Origin: Leptidea sinapis
Taxonomy: Eukaryota > Arthropoda > Insecta > Lepidoptera > Pieridae
DNA length: 64,000 bases
Assembly: GCF_905404315.1 (NCBI RefSeq)
Contig: NC_066266.1
Coordinates: 8,873,501-8,937,500, forward strand
Direction: 5' to 3'
Part shown: piece by piece, positions 1 through 10,981 of the stretch
Numbering within the stretch: the first letter of the stretch is position 1
Layout of the letters: the number at the start of each line of letters is the position of its first letter
Program-made: the position numbers and the translations under genes
The notes under the pieces: model-generated
Told to the model about the DNA's origin: nothing
Databases searched by the model: none
The model's input: only the letters and a program-made list of their open reading frames with translations

Positions 1-399
1 TTTTGGTAATATTCTGTTCTATGTGCTAGCAAGACTAAGTATCCACGCCACGAAAAATACTAAAAAATCTCTGTGAAAGACAAGCAAAATATGAATTCCG
101 CTTTTTATGTGTTTTTACTTTGATTTTATGGCAAAAGTACTGAGTTTTGGATAATTTAAGTTGCAGGAAACTGTCACTGAATCGAAGAGGCTTAAGAGAA
201 ATTAAAAAAAAATAATTTATGTTTGCCCATTAATATGCTTTGTAATGCATTTTAAAATACTAACTGAAAATAATGTATTTTCGGGCTGTCTTTAGGGGTG
301 AGTCAAGGCAGGAACTCGGAAAGTAAAAATTCAAAAAAACAAAAAAAACTCGGAAAGTAACCACCCTAACGGTATTCCCTACTCTCCCCTCTAGCGTCC
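1..399. other. AT-rich non-coding
   Basis: No gene, splice-bounded frame or repeat was recognised here. Confidence 0.4.
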
Positions 400-401
400 C
401 C

Positions 402-672
402 TTAACCCCGATGATCGGGTGTTTTTTTTTTTATGGAATAGGAGGACAAACAAGCGTACGGGTCACCTGTTGTTAAGTGATCACCGCCGCCCACAATCTC
501 TTGCAACACCAGAGGTTCACAGGAGCGTTGCCGGCCTTTAAGGAAAGTGTACGCGCTTTTTTTGAAGGTACCCATGTCGTATCGTCCCGGAAACACCGCA
601 CAAGGAAGTTCATTCCACAGCTTTGTAGTACGTGGAAGTAAGGTCCTTGAAAACCGCACTGTGGAAGACCGC
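402..672 (-). mobile_element. Truncated non-LTR retrotransposon 3' end (family J)
   Basis: The minus strand encodes the end of a Jockey/CR1-like reverse transcriptase (RTTKLWNELP, VFPGRYDMGTFKK, FLKGRQRS), followed by a 3' tail including CACCTG and GATCACCGCCGCCCAC and a T-run on the plus strand. This is the reference copy of a family with about nine more truncated copies in the window. Confidence 0.75.
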
Positions 673-1770
673 TTTTATTGTTTATTATTTATTTATTTAT
701 TGCTTTATAATATCAACACAAATAACGTTTAAAAAATTTTATATTTGCTGCCGGAACAAAATCTATTAAAATATAATCAGGTACTAACAAAAAAATTGTT
801 ATAATTGGCTTAAAAGTACCCACAACTTATTGTGTTAAATTAATATGATTTTTAAACAAGCAAGTATTTTTCCTGGCTGTTTCTTCTAAACATAGCATGC
901 GGTTTTAGTTTAAAAAAATGTAATTAATGATTCAGAAATGTTTTTATGGACAAATATGTGTCTTTGACATTGTTGGTTACTAAAACTGGTTAATAGACCA
1001 GAAGTAAATATTATTAGCAATTCCATATTATTTAAGTAAGGACTAATACACACAACTTGACATTGAAATGTGAAACGTTTGCGTCGTGAAAGGTCAACAC
1101 GATTTTGCTATAATTGGTTGATAAACTTAGGGCCGTTTTCAATAACCTATTATCCTTTAAGTTACTAGAGGTAGACAAATCTATCCTTTTACGCTTACAT
1201 ATATTTCAATAACCTATCAACATAAAGCATTGGACTATATCTATATTGGACATAACTATGGATAGATAAGATCTTGTCATTAAACGGTGACAGCAATGTA
1301 TCTACCACCCATTCCAAAATGAATGCCTCAGGCCTGAGAAGAATGGGCGCAACAAACACAGCGGGCTTTTTTTTTTCATCAAAAAACATTGTTTAACAAG
1401 TAATATTGTACAAATAATTATTTAATGGCCTGAGGGCGGTTGCTCCATTCCCAATCAGTGGTATCATTAAGAAAGTCATTTATGTTATAGTAACTTTTAC
1501 CACACAAACGTATTTTCCTGTCCCGCCATATCCTCGTCAACTTGTGCATTGCAGATCTGGTAATAGCAATAGGCCTTTTAATTTCGTCTTCCGAGCCACC
1601 AGTATTAACGACTAAGCTAGGGACAGCTCAATGCAATAGTCAAAGTTCGCGTTTAATTACACTCAGATAAGTTTTACATAAGTAAAGTCTGAGCAAAGAT
1701 TAAGTTCGTTCTGTAGATCTCATTCTTAGTTTGTTTCAATCGCTTTCTATTTCAATGTTGAAGTTAGCAA
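673..1770. repeat. AT-rich spacer with a short dispersed repeat
   Basis: No gene. Around 1315-1380 is a stretch (CCTCAGGCCTGAGAAGAATG, then GGGCGCAACAAACACAG and a T-run) that resembles retroelement tails common in Lepidoptera. The rest shows nothing recognisable. Confidence 0.35.
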
Positions 1771-1779
1771 TCACTACTA

Positions 1780-2135
1780 ATATTATAAATGTAAGTTTGC
1801 TTTGTTACGCTTTTACGCCGGAGCTACTGAACCGAATTTGATGAATTTTGGTACATCGATAGACTGGAGCATGGGAAAGGACATAGGCTACATTTTATTC
1901 CGGAAGAATCCATTGGTCTGGCGGGATTTTTGCACAACTGAAATTCACCTCTATGAGCTATAACTGTACCAATAGTAGGTTTAGTTTGCCATAACAATCT
2001 TCCTCGAAATAAGATTCATATAATATGTTGCGAACGTGAGCGAAACCAAAAACCGGAACCGGAATTGGATGAGATAATCTTCAATTTATCTACCCAATAT
2101 CTACGCGGACGAAGTCGCGGGTATCAGCTAGTTAG
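1780..2135 (+). mobile_element. Helitron-like element (type H2)
   Basis: It starts near AATATTATAAATGTAAGTTT, has an internal CTACTGAACCGAATTTGATG, and ends GTCGCGGGTATCAGCTAGT, i.e. a CTAG(T) 3' end without TIRs. A second copy lies at 20352-20715 and a truncated one at 40524-40735. Confidence 0.65.
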
Positions 2136-2304
2136 TGAATATAAGTAACGTCAATGCTCACGCAACTCCACAGAGCACAATATGATATGAACAGTTTTGC
2201 AATCATACATTGTATATTTACAATGGTGCACACATACCTACCTCTTGCATGAACTGGTTTCCGATTATAGAGTAAATATCTTAATATACGTGGGCCTTGC
2301 TTGT

Positions 2305-2789
2305 TCAAAAACAAAAACTTACTTTTAAATTTATCCAAGGTCGTAAGGTTATATTTATTGTTTGGATTTTGCGAATATCTATATACATACATACATACAT
2401 ACAATCACGCCTCTTTCCCGTAGGGGTAGGCAGAGACCACTTTCTTTCCAAGAGACTTTCATACATGCTCTTCGGTTTGGGGTACTCTTGTCCGCCTAGG
2501 TCTACCCCTTCGAACACTTTCATTCACACTGGCCTTATACACTTTCTTCCTTCATTCTCTCGACATGGCCAAACCATCTAAGCATACCTTTCTCAATTTT
2601 TGTCACAACATCTTTCAGACCACAACGTTTCCTTATCTCACTATTTCTTATCCTGTCACTAAGATTGACTCCTGTCATACTTCTCAACGCTCTTATCTCG
2701 ACTGCATTTATTCTGCTTTCATGTTTCTTCTGCCATAACCAACTTTCACTTCCGTACATGAGTGTTGAAACCAACACCCCCTCATTCAC
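2305..2789 (-). pseudogene. RTE-like reverse transcriptase C-terminal relic
   Basis: The minus strand reads LMYGSESWLWQKKHESRINA, then EIRALRSMTGVNLSDRIRNS, KRCGLKDVV and MLRWFGHVERM. This is the C-terminal end of non-LTR (RTE/BovB-like) polymerases common in insects. The frame then shifts (ESLLERKWSLPTP). A CATA microsatellite sits at the end near 2384-2402. Confidence 0.65.
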
Positions 2790-3587
2790 TATGATTAAAA
2801 TCCTTAATAAATCAATTACTCGTGCTATTTTACGTTTGTAGAAATTGTAATAAAGAAGGTATTATATACAACCAATGAAAATATAATATTATTATACCGC
2901 ATAGATTATTTAAATTACGTGTTATTAAATATAATTAGAGAGAAATTATTTTTATATATTATCTTATTTTAAAACTTGTATATGAATTGAAGTTATGCTT
3001 AGTCTGGCCATATATACTGTTACAATTAAAAATAAACAAAATATTACATTTGAATTTGGAATCTGTCATTTTTATATTGAGTGAGAGATTAAGTTTTCTC
3101 AATCTGGCGCCAATACATTATACAATAATTTTGCGATATTAAAATGGAGTGGGGTGATAATGGTCTAAGAGCCCGTGGACCCCAGACCTACATTATTTTA
3201 TAAAAGCTGAAAGTTTGTCATGGCATGCTCCCAACACAGGTAAGAACAATGGACCAATAAGGAGTTTGGGTTACAGTGGCTTTGGCAGGTAAACGGTACT
3301 AAATGTGTGTAAAATGCCGATCTAAATATATCAAATAATAATGTACGGTTTTTCGGTATTACCTTTGAATATTATTAAAAATCACGTTATTTATTGCCAG
3401 ACACTTACATCGTGGCAACCCCTTACCAGACACTCTTAATATTCATGAAATTATAATTTTACTTAAATCATAGTATAAAAGCTGATTTTTATATATAATA
3501 CTTAGGTAATAAGTAGATGATGTTTCCTAATTAGCCAGACACTTTTGATAGTTCAAACCCCTTGCCAGACGTGGCTTTGGCAGGTAA
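2790..3587. other. Non-coding, repeated GCCAGAC motifs
   Basis: No gene. The motif CCAGACACT/CCAGACGTGG recurs at about 3399, 3426, 3536 and 3565 in a degenerate repeat that continues past the TIR element at 3588. Confidence 0.35.
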
Positions 3588-3992
3588 GAGACCCCGCAAA
3601 CTGCAGACTTTTGATCGGCCGATAGTTTGGTTGGTTTCTTAATCAGTATGAAGATGTATGAGAGTGCGCACATTATAACGATTCGGTATTGGCCGACAAA
3701 AAAGTTTGATGGGCTACACGATTGCCTTCAAACTGAACCGTGAGCAAACTATCGGCCGACTGTTAAATCAGTACAGCGTACTCTTCTAGGCGCGCACACC
3801 ACCTATTGTTTAGTTGGCCAGACTCATCAATAGCCGATTTAAAACTAATAGCGAATCGTCCCTAAAACTGTCGGCCGATAGTTGTCTAGTGTGCGCAACG
3901 ACCCAACTGTTTAGTCGAGCCAGTGTGCGCACTTAACAGCCGAACTCAACCAAACTATCGGCCGATCGAAAGTCTGCAGTTTGCGGGGTCTC
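3588..3992. mobile_element. TIR element (MITE) with TAA target duplication
   Basis: TIRs of about 45 bp: left GAGACCCCGCAAACTGCAGA..., right its reverse complement ending TGCAGTTTGCGGGGTCTC. It is flanked by TAA (3585-3587 and 3993-3995). The motif CGGCCGATAGTT also recurs inside. A 3-bp TWA duplication fits the PIF/Harbinger class; no transposase is present. Confidence 0.75.
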
Positions 3993-3999
3993 TAAACTG

Positions 4000-4423
4000 T
4001 GCTAAAGGTATGTATAAAGAGAACCGAATCGCTGTGATTGCATTACACAAAGTAGGTATGGAGCCAAATGCAATTTATAAAACTCTCCATAAGCTTGATA
4101 TTAGTAAAATGTATGTGTACCGGGATATTGATAGGTACAATGAGATCTCTCTCTTTGTGACAGAAAAAGATCTGGCCGTCCACGTATTGGGTTCGCACGT
4201 TCGTAATAGGTCGGTCCAACTCCACATATACAACGAATACATTTTTTTTAACAACAAATGCTTGATGTACTCCTGTGCCATTTCCCCAGATGAGAAGAAT
4301 CCATGGTACGCCACTAAACAACTTATTAGAAGCCATTCTACTCAGTCTTCTAAGGACATACACAAATCTATAAATTTGAGAGTTATTGTAAATATAATAA
4401 ATATAAGCATTATTTTATTTTGA
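4000..4423 (+). pseudogene. Mariner-like transposase N-terminal relic
   Basis: The plus frame reads KENRIAVIALHKVGMEPNAI, YKTLHKLDISKMYVYRDIDR: a helix-turn-helix start typical of insect mariner transposases. After RYNE the frame loses recognisable similarity, so only a decayed fragment remains. The TIR element at 3588-3992 abuts it. Confidence 0.45.
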
Positions 4424-4870
4424 ATAAATATATTTTATTTTTAATACAAATATCTCATCATGTTATGATAATTACGTAAAGTTATACAGTAGGTAAGTAC
4501 ATAAGCACTTATACCGAACATACAAAAACAGTTTGAAACGGCTGATCGCTGAAGCATTCAATGCCTCGGTTTTTACGTATTAATTATGTCCAAACCGGCT
4601 TCCGTTGTTGTTAGTATAAATTACTCATCCATAATAAAAGAGGCACTATTTGTACAACATAATATCTAGAAAATATGTGTGCGTATAATGTACACGTTTT
4701 TTAGCTGAGTAGTTGGTTTGTGGTCTGTGGTTTGACACTTCGGAATGGTAAACTGTGTTGACACTTCTGTTCAATAAGGCTTGGGCGTTCATCATGAATA
4801 GTTTAACAAAAAGATTCAAGCCGCGGCCTGTTAATTTGATACGGACAGCGACCAGTCTCAGCGGCGTACG
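4424..4870. other. AT-rich non-coding
   Basis: Nothing recognisable. The short minus-strand frame at 4646-4879 has no family features. Confidence 0.35.
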
Positions 4871-4891
4871 GCGTGGCACTCAATAGCAGGC

Positions 4892-5215
4892 TAGCGAAAC
4901 TCTAACGGCCGCTCCCAATATTCAGTCTATCTCTTACTTGAGATAAAAATCGTAAGTATCGTTGACTTTTCTGTCCCAATAAACTTATCGACGGTAACTC
5001 ACCTTATACGTACACGCTGTCTGTCAATGGGACGACGTATAGCTTACCAGCGATAGAAGTTTGTATGGAAATTGCAATTCACGCGTCCCAATATAAGGCC
5101 ATAAGAATGACTTATCGGGAATATTGGGACTTGCCAGACAGTTAAATAATGACAGTAGAAGGTAGTAATTTATCTCTATCTATAGATATTATATTGGGAA
5201 CGGCCGTTAGAAAAA
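4892..5215. mobile_element. TIR element (type M1) nested in repeat X
   Basis: The left end reads ACGGCCGCTCCCAATATTCA and the right end its inverse, TATATTGGGAACGGCCGT, each bordered by TA. Related copies are at 7689-7890 (3' truncated), 10277-10592 (inverted orientation) and 44425-44634. An internal TCCCAATATAAGG...CTTATCGGG arrangement repeats the TIR theme. Confidence 0.6.
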
Positions 5216-5274
5216 AGCGATTCACGCGATTGTATGAAACGTGTAGTCATTGATAGAATGACAGATGATGGCTT

Positions 5275-5655
5275 ATCTATCTATCTATATATATATATAA
5301 ATGAATTGCTGTTCGTTAGTCTCGCTAAAAGTCGAGAACGGCAGGACCGATTTGGCTAATTTTGGTCTTGAATTATTTGTAGAAGTCCAGAGAAGGTTTA
5401 AAAGAATAAATAGGAAAATGCTGCTAAATTTAATAAAAACAACAAATTTGTTTTTCCTTTGATGTCATACACAATTTCTGAGAGAATTTATTGACGCACG
5501 TTTTGACAGTTCTGCTGTGAAACAATTTCATTACAGCAGGGTGCATATTTTACGAAGTAATTTTTGATGTTATGATATATTATTGACAAATTCATATAAA
5601 AACATTATTTATTTATTATATACAGAACAACGTCTATCGGGTCAACTAGTACTAT
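5275..5655 (+). mobile_element. Helitron-like element (type H1) nested in repeat X
   Basis: After a TCTATCTATC start and a TA microsatellite it reads AATGAATTGCTGTTCGTTAG, then AACGGCAGGACCGATTT, and ends CAACGTCTATCGGGTCAACTAGT. There are no TIRs and it has the CTAG-T 3' terminus. A second complete copy is at 14258-14628. Confidence 0.7.
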
Positions 5656-5969
5656 TATAAAAAAATCCACTACGCTTTAAGCAACTGTTCGCTTTCAAAC
5701 TTAGCCGGATTATACTTCGTCGCCCATCACCATACTGTAATTACTACTATTTCAAACTTATTTCAAAGACTATTTCATACTAAACTTCATTTTATTTACA
5801 TCCTCTTTGCTCAATAGTTTTGTCTTCCCAAGTTTGCTTAGCGGCCGTGTAAATTTTGTATATGTGTGCGTGCGTCGAGTCGGGCGCTCTTGTATGAAGT
5901 TAAAGAACTGTTTTATTACAGTATTGTTGCTCCATGGTGAGAGTCTACACTTCTACCGATTGCACCACC

Positions 5970-6320
5970 GACGCTTAAGGCTGGGGACCGAGGAATCGAC
6001 CGGAGCTAGGTTACCTCTCTCGCACAAGATTGTTTTAATCCATAATTGGAAGCGTTTTTAATTTATTACAAAAAAAATACAATTTTCTTTACAAATGAAC
6101 AAAACTATGGCATCTTAAATAGTATTGGTGTACAATTTTGTACAATTTTTTATCTAGATTGAATGATTAACATGGCTCCAACTGGAAAAGTGTGGGTAGT
6201 TTGGTAATTTTTTTCGCACTGTCTATAAAAAATGTTTTGCAAAAATGAATTCTCGCCTCATATTCTGTAAATATAATTTATTTTTTGTAAAAATATAATA
6301 TTTATATAAACCGTCAGGAA
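5970..6320 (+). repeat. Dispersed repeat N, copy 1
   Basis: It contains AGGCTGGGGACCGAGGAATC, CACAAGATTG and AACATGGCTCCAACTGGAAA. The same order appears inverted at 9190-9610, with a partial third copy at 27240-27410. No coding was seen. Confidence 0.55.
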
Positions 6321-7210
6321 ATGGTTTAAATTATGCGCTATTTTGGCGATTTCTTGGAATGTTAATGCTGTAAACAATGAAACATTTACCTAAGGAAGTA
6401 TTAAAACTGTGTTGCAGTATATTTTGTAAGCAAACGAGTGGGTATATTGGGAAACTATTAACTAGGTTTGACGTTATTTTATTACTCAAACAATATACAT
6501 ATCACCTATTGTGAAATCTAATGGTGCTCCCACACTGCACACAAATTTTTGTAAACATTTTATAACACTAAAACTTGCTGATTGGCTGGCTTGGCTCAAC
6601 AAAAACAAAAGACTAAAGATGGTCCAAAGTGGTAATTCATTGGTATTACCCTATAAATAGGATACAAAATGGAGGCAGGCCCATTAAGAGATGGAGCGAT
6701 GACGTAGTAGAAACAGTAGGAAAGTTATGGATGAGAATTGCAAATTTTACCACTAAAGGCAGTCCTTATAACATAAAAATTGACTAACATACTAGTAAAA
6801 ACAAATTTATAAGGAAATACTTAAATGTATAGATGCTATGAAATAAAACTCCAAATAAATATATATTTGCTAATAAATGTTAGGAATTGTTAAATGTTTT
6901 GAGTGCTCCTACTCTGATGGAAATTGTTTACAAAGATTCAAAACAGTTGGAAACATGACGTCATCACACGTCAGAACGGGCCCCGCACTCTCCACGTACC
7001 CTAGATACATGTATTACAAACATATTATAATAACAGATGTTAAAATTTTGTTTATAAATGCTTACTAACATTACCTAACTTTAAAATATTTTGAAACATT
7101 GTGATCAAATATCCGGATAGCATAAAAAATTCAGCCGAGTATCGTTATTTGCTCCTAAGAATTGAAGAGTTCCGTTACTTTATCGTGGATCCCATACTCA
7201 GAACCTATAT
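6321..7210. other. AT-rich non-coding
   Basis: Nothing recognisable; no splice-bounded frame with family features. Confidence 0.35.
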
Positions 7211-7214
7211 GAAA

Positions 7215-7480
7215 TAAGTATATAATAATAATAATATTGACACACATTTTACACAAATTATATTGCCCCAAATTAGGCATAACCTGGAGTGTGAGTACAA
7301 GACAACGAAATATTTAATTCAATATTCTTACTTAAATATACATAAATACATATAAACATCCATGACTCGGAAACATACACATATTCAACATATAAATGAT
7401 TGCACCTACCGGGATTCGAACCCGGGACCTCTAACTTAGTAGTCAGGGTCACTAACCATTCGGCTATATGAGTCATCTAT
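7215..7480 (-). mobile_element. tRNA-derived SINE (S1), copy 1
   Basis: On the minus strand the head has an A box (TAGCCGAATGGTTAGTGACC) and a B box (GGGTTCGAATCCCGG). The body contains ATGGATGTTTATATG and ATTTGGGGCAA, with a GTGTCAATATTATTATT tail. It is not a functional tRNA: no paired acceptor stem is visible and the long body follows directly. Confidence 0.75.
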
Positions 7481-7688
7481 ATTCTATCCTTTCCAATTAA
7501 AAATGGGAATCATTAAAATCGGTTGGCGCGATATTGAGTTATTCGTAGATTTGTCGCACACATATTTAAGGCAGATTTAAGAGTTTTATGGTTTTCTCTG
7601 CCATTGTCAGATCTGAATCAAATTGCAATGGGACCACACGGGAAGCACCAGCTTTCAAATAAAAAATTAATAATAAAAAATGGAACAA

Positions 7689-7890
7689 TTAACGGCTGTT
7701 ACCAATATTCAGTCTATCTCTTATTTGAGATAAAAATCTTAACTATCGTTGACTTTTCCCAATCGTGCACGCTGTCTGTCAATGGGACGACGTATAGCTT
7801 ACCAGCGATATAAACTTTGCATGGAAATTGCAATTCACGCGTCCTAATATAAGGCGATAAGAATGACTTATCGGGTATATTGGGACAGCT
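7689..7890 (+). mobile_element. TIR element M1, truncated copy
   Basis: It starts AACGGCTGTTACCAATATTC next to TTA and ends at TATTGGGACAGCTTCAG without the second TIR. It is collinear with 4892-5215. Confidence 0.55.
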
Positions 7891-8169
7891 TCAGATGTTG
7901 ACTTCGTGTCCCTCCGTCACTATGATATGACCTTTCTTCGTATGTTTGCCCGTTGTAAAATAACATGTTTTATAAATGCTCCGCATATTAAACGCGCAAG
8001 TATCCGGTTGTTAATAAGATAATTCTAGATTATTATACAAGACTCTTTTGTTTTTAGTATGTCATGCAAGATTAAACATTTACTCAGTATAAATCATCTT
8101 CTAATAAGCAAACAGGCTGTTAATTGCTTAATAAAGCTTCCTCTATTATTATTCGCGCTATAACGCTTA

Positions 8170-8850
8170 ATAGCTTAAAGATATTTATCTACACCCATGC
8201 TTTAAATCCTCTATTAAAGATTCTGAAACAGTTAGCTTATTGCCAACATTAAAACACCCAATGTTCTAATAACCATTACATCACCCAAAAGAGTGTTATA
8301 ATGTTGTACTGAATTTCATAACAACACTCCTCTGTTTTTTTTTATCCCTTCATGCGCAAAGAGGTTCAACATACAGCCACATTCTTATTGCTCGATGCGT
8401 GGTATCTGTATGAATTTCAAAAAAAGAACAATTACGTTTACGCGCGCAACCACAATCCCAGAATGTCGCGCGCCGTAAAAAAAAAAGTAGCTTATTCGAA
8501 TCCCCGCCATTTTTCTTCGATATTGTTATTGTTTTGTTTACAAAAAATAAGCGATTCATTTTAAACGCTGTAAAAGAACATTATATACGAGTGAATTTTA
8601 ATTATTTCACTATACAAAATGTAAATTACTACTAAAATAAATCATTGTTTCATTAATACTTATTTTATTTGTATATAATCAGTAATGAATGATATTAGGT
8701 TACTACTAGGACTGGTGTTTTAATGTTAGCAGTAAGCTAACTGTTCCAGAATCTTTTAGAGGATTCATATTCTGGGTGTAGATAAAGTCTTGTATGCAAC
8801 TGTTGATAATTAGGTATTAAAACACTCATGTGATACTATTATCCACATTC
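8170..8850. repeat. Imperfect inverted repeat
   Basis: The left arm near 8185-8265 (ACACCCATGCTTTAAATCCT, AACAGTTAGCTTATTGCC, ATTAAAACACC) is the reverse complement of 8695-8795. The loop of about 430 bp holds AT-rich sequence. It is a possible foldback element. Confidence 0.5.
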
Positions 8851-8910
8851 GTGTTTCAATACCCCTTATTACACAACAGTTGCATTAATAACCAGTACAA
8901 TACTACTATC

Positions 8911-9048
8911 CCGCTTATTCATAATTATCCGCTAACTTTAAACAGCCGCTAAGGAGTGATTTTCTCATTCTGACTTAGGTCAATAGAAGAAGACAGAGTG
9001 AGAATTAGCAATGCCTTAAGTTAGCAGACTATTATGAATAAGGGGGTA
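8911..9048. mobile_element. Short TIR element
   Basis: The left end CCGCTTATTCATAATTATCC and right end TTATGAATAAGGGGG are inverse, continuing through GCTAACTT/AAGTTAGCAG. It is about 138 bp; no protein. Confidence 0.5.
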
Positions 9049-9189
9049 TATAGTTTGTCCTCCATTAAATATTGTCATTAATAACACCATGTCTATCCAA
9101 ATGTAATGAACCTCATTTACCGCTTGAGTGTTAACTGTGGTAAGATTGTTTTTAATGCTGAAGTAAGGCTAAGTTGAATCCATTTTTCC

Positions 9190-9610
9190 TCGTTATATAT
9201 AAAGCTTATATTTTTACAATAAATAATTATAAATCTACAGAATATGAGAAGGATATTATTATTTTTTTCATTACATTTCTATTTTTATAGACATTGCGAA
9301 AAAAGAATCACCAGTATGGGGTATATTTTTACACTTTTACAGTTGGAGCCATGTTAATCATTCATTCTAGATAAAAATTCTACGAAAATATAATAATTGT
9401 GCACCAATACTATTTAACATGATATAGTTTTGTTAGTTTTGCAATGAAAATTATGTTTGTTAATTAAAAATGCTTCTAATTCTATATTAAAAGTATGGAT
9501 ATATCTAAGATATAAGGATATGGATAAGATCTTTTGCGAGGGAGGTAACCTAACTCCGCTCGATTCCTCAAGGCCGTTGGCTCGGTCCCCAGCCTTAACT
9601 CTTCTAAGAT
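9190..9610 (-). repeat. Dispersed repeat N, copy 2 (inverted)
   Basis: Reverse-complement counterpart of 5970-6320: CAGTTGGAGCCATGTTAATC near 9341 and CTCGGTCCCCAGCCTTAA near 9580. Confidence 0.55.
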
Positions 9611-9639
9611 TGTATTAATTGGTTAACCATAGTTGCCAG

Positions 9640-10270
9640 TTAAAAATGGCCATTTATAATTAGTTTTATCAAAAAAACACATACCTGCAGAGTCAAGCAG
9701 TGGAATCTTAGGCTATCAAGTCAATATCGAATATTTATTTGAAACTTTTGAAAGGTCGCTATTTAACATTAACAATAGCTTTAACAGGCAAAGATTGGCC
9801 GGTTACGGTTAACAGTTAAAGTTATGACGTCATCTAAAAATTGTCAAATGTTGCAACTTAATTTTTACATAACCGGTACTTTAACATGTTTGTTATTGTT
9901 AAAGTTAGTTGGTGCAACCTAGCCTTAGTATTCTATTCTATTCCATTCTTCCTAGTATGGCTCCTGTGGAAGGTATACCACAAGTTTGCCAATGTCACGT
10001 TAAGGTAGACCACCAAGCTAAGAGTATTCTTTTACTAATTTTAATGGTATTGATCGGTGCTTAAGATTGAAAGTTTTATTTTCTTATACCTGAAACAAAT
10101 ATACATGCTGTTAGGACTATAAGGGACATACACAAACATAATTACTTAAATTATTTGATATAAGTACTTAGCTAGCCTTAGTATTTTGTTTATTATAAAA
10201 CTAGCGAAAGGACACTGACAATAAAAAATCTGTCATAATTTATCGGTCTGTCACGTGCTGTATACGTTAA
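9640..10270. other. Non-coding spacer
   Basis: No gene. A weak repeat of TTAACAGTTAAAGTTATGACG-like and TTATTGTTAAAGTTAGTTGG-like segments occurs around 9760-9920. Confidence 0.3.
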
Positions 10271-10276
10271 TAGATT

Positions 10277-10592
10277 CTTACGGCCATTCCCAATATACTA
10301 TATACTACCTCTAGAGATAAATTACTACGTTCTACTATCACTAATTAGGTGTCAATAATCTGAAGCTGTCCCAATATACCCGATAAGTCATTCTTATCGC
10401 CTTATATTGGGACGCGTGAATTGCAATTTCCATACAAACTTATATCGCGGGTAAGCTATACGTCCACACATTGACAGACAGCGTGTACGGACTCACCTTG
10501 AGTTACCGTCGATAACTTTATTGGGGCAGAAAAGTAAACGATAGTTACGATTTTTATCTCAAGTAGGCCACATCCGGAGATAGACTGAATAT
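10277..10592 (-). mobile_element. TIR element M1, inverted copy
   Basis: It runs from ACGGCCATTCCCAATATAC to GAGATAGACTGAATAT. It is collinear, in reverse, with 4892-5215, including CAATTTCCATACAAACTT and GACAGACAGCGTGTACG. Confidence 0.55.
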
Positions 10593-10642
10593 CTGTAAGT
10601 CAATAGTTTCATTCAATACACACAAAATATTGTAATAAATTT

Positions 10643-10800
10643 GACATGGGTACCTTCAAAAAAAGCAATTACACCTTCCTTAAAGGCCGGCAACGCTCTT
10701 GTGATTCCTCTGGTGTTGCAAGAGAATCTAGGCGGCGATGATCACTTAACACCAGGTGACCCGTACGCTCGTTTGTCCTCCTATTCCATGAAAAAAAAGA
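10643..10800 (+). mobile_element. Family J tail just upstream of transporter exon a
   Basis: The plus strand reads GACATGGGTACCTTCAAAAA, then AAAGGCCGGCAACGCTCTTG, the GGTGTTGCAAGAGAAT tail and an A-run. It stops 45-48 nt before the exon. It is in opposite orientation to the copy at 11008-11335. Confidence 0.75.
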
Positions 10801-10845
10801 AAATAAAGTTCGCAGCGGGTGTAAAGAAATTGTTTTTCATTTCAG

Positions 10846-10981
10846 GTAATAGCATGCATGTCACCGAATATGCTGTTGATGGATCTGGGAATGGCAATAA
10901 GCTTCGCCACTATAGTGCTTCCTGACCTCCTAGATGCCAAGGAAGGGTTGTCCTTGGACGATAAACAAGCTTCATGGTTCG
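10846..10981 (+). CDS. Transporter exon a (TM1 and first loop)
   Basis: The acceptor is TTTCAG before GTAATAGC and the donor is GTATGT after 10981. It encodes residues 1-45 plus one base of Gly46, ending in the conserved QASWFG before TM2. Phase is 0 in and 1 out. An ATG at 10858 lies in frame but is probably internal, because the preceding codons continue the helix. Opposed copies of the same retrotransposon tail lie 48 nt upstream and 26 nt downstream. Confidence 0.85.

Larger units (their letters stand above)
4872..5800 (+). repeat. Dispersed repeat X, interrupted by two elements
   Basis: Pieces AGGCTAGCGAAACTCT (4889 side), AAGCGATTCACGCGATTGT (after 5215) and ACGCTTTAAGCAACTGTTCG (from about 5672) match, in order, the uninterrupted copies at 12178-12510 and 23718-23930 and the opposite-strand copy at 58045-58335. 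The interruptions are a TIR element and a Helitron. Confidence 0.65.

Noticed and set aside
2384..2402. CRISPR-like direct repeats
   Set aside because: Simple CATA microsatellite in a eukaryotic genome; no spacer structure.
7405..7480. tRNA gene on the minus strand
   Set aside because: The same head occurs four times with an identical long body and (ATT)n tail. It is SINE S1.
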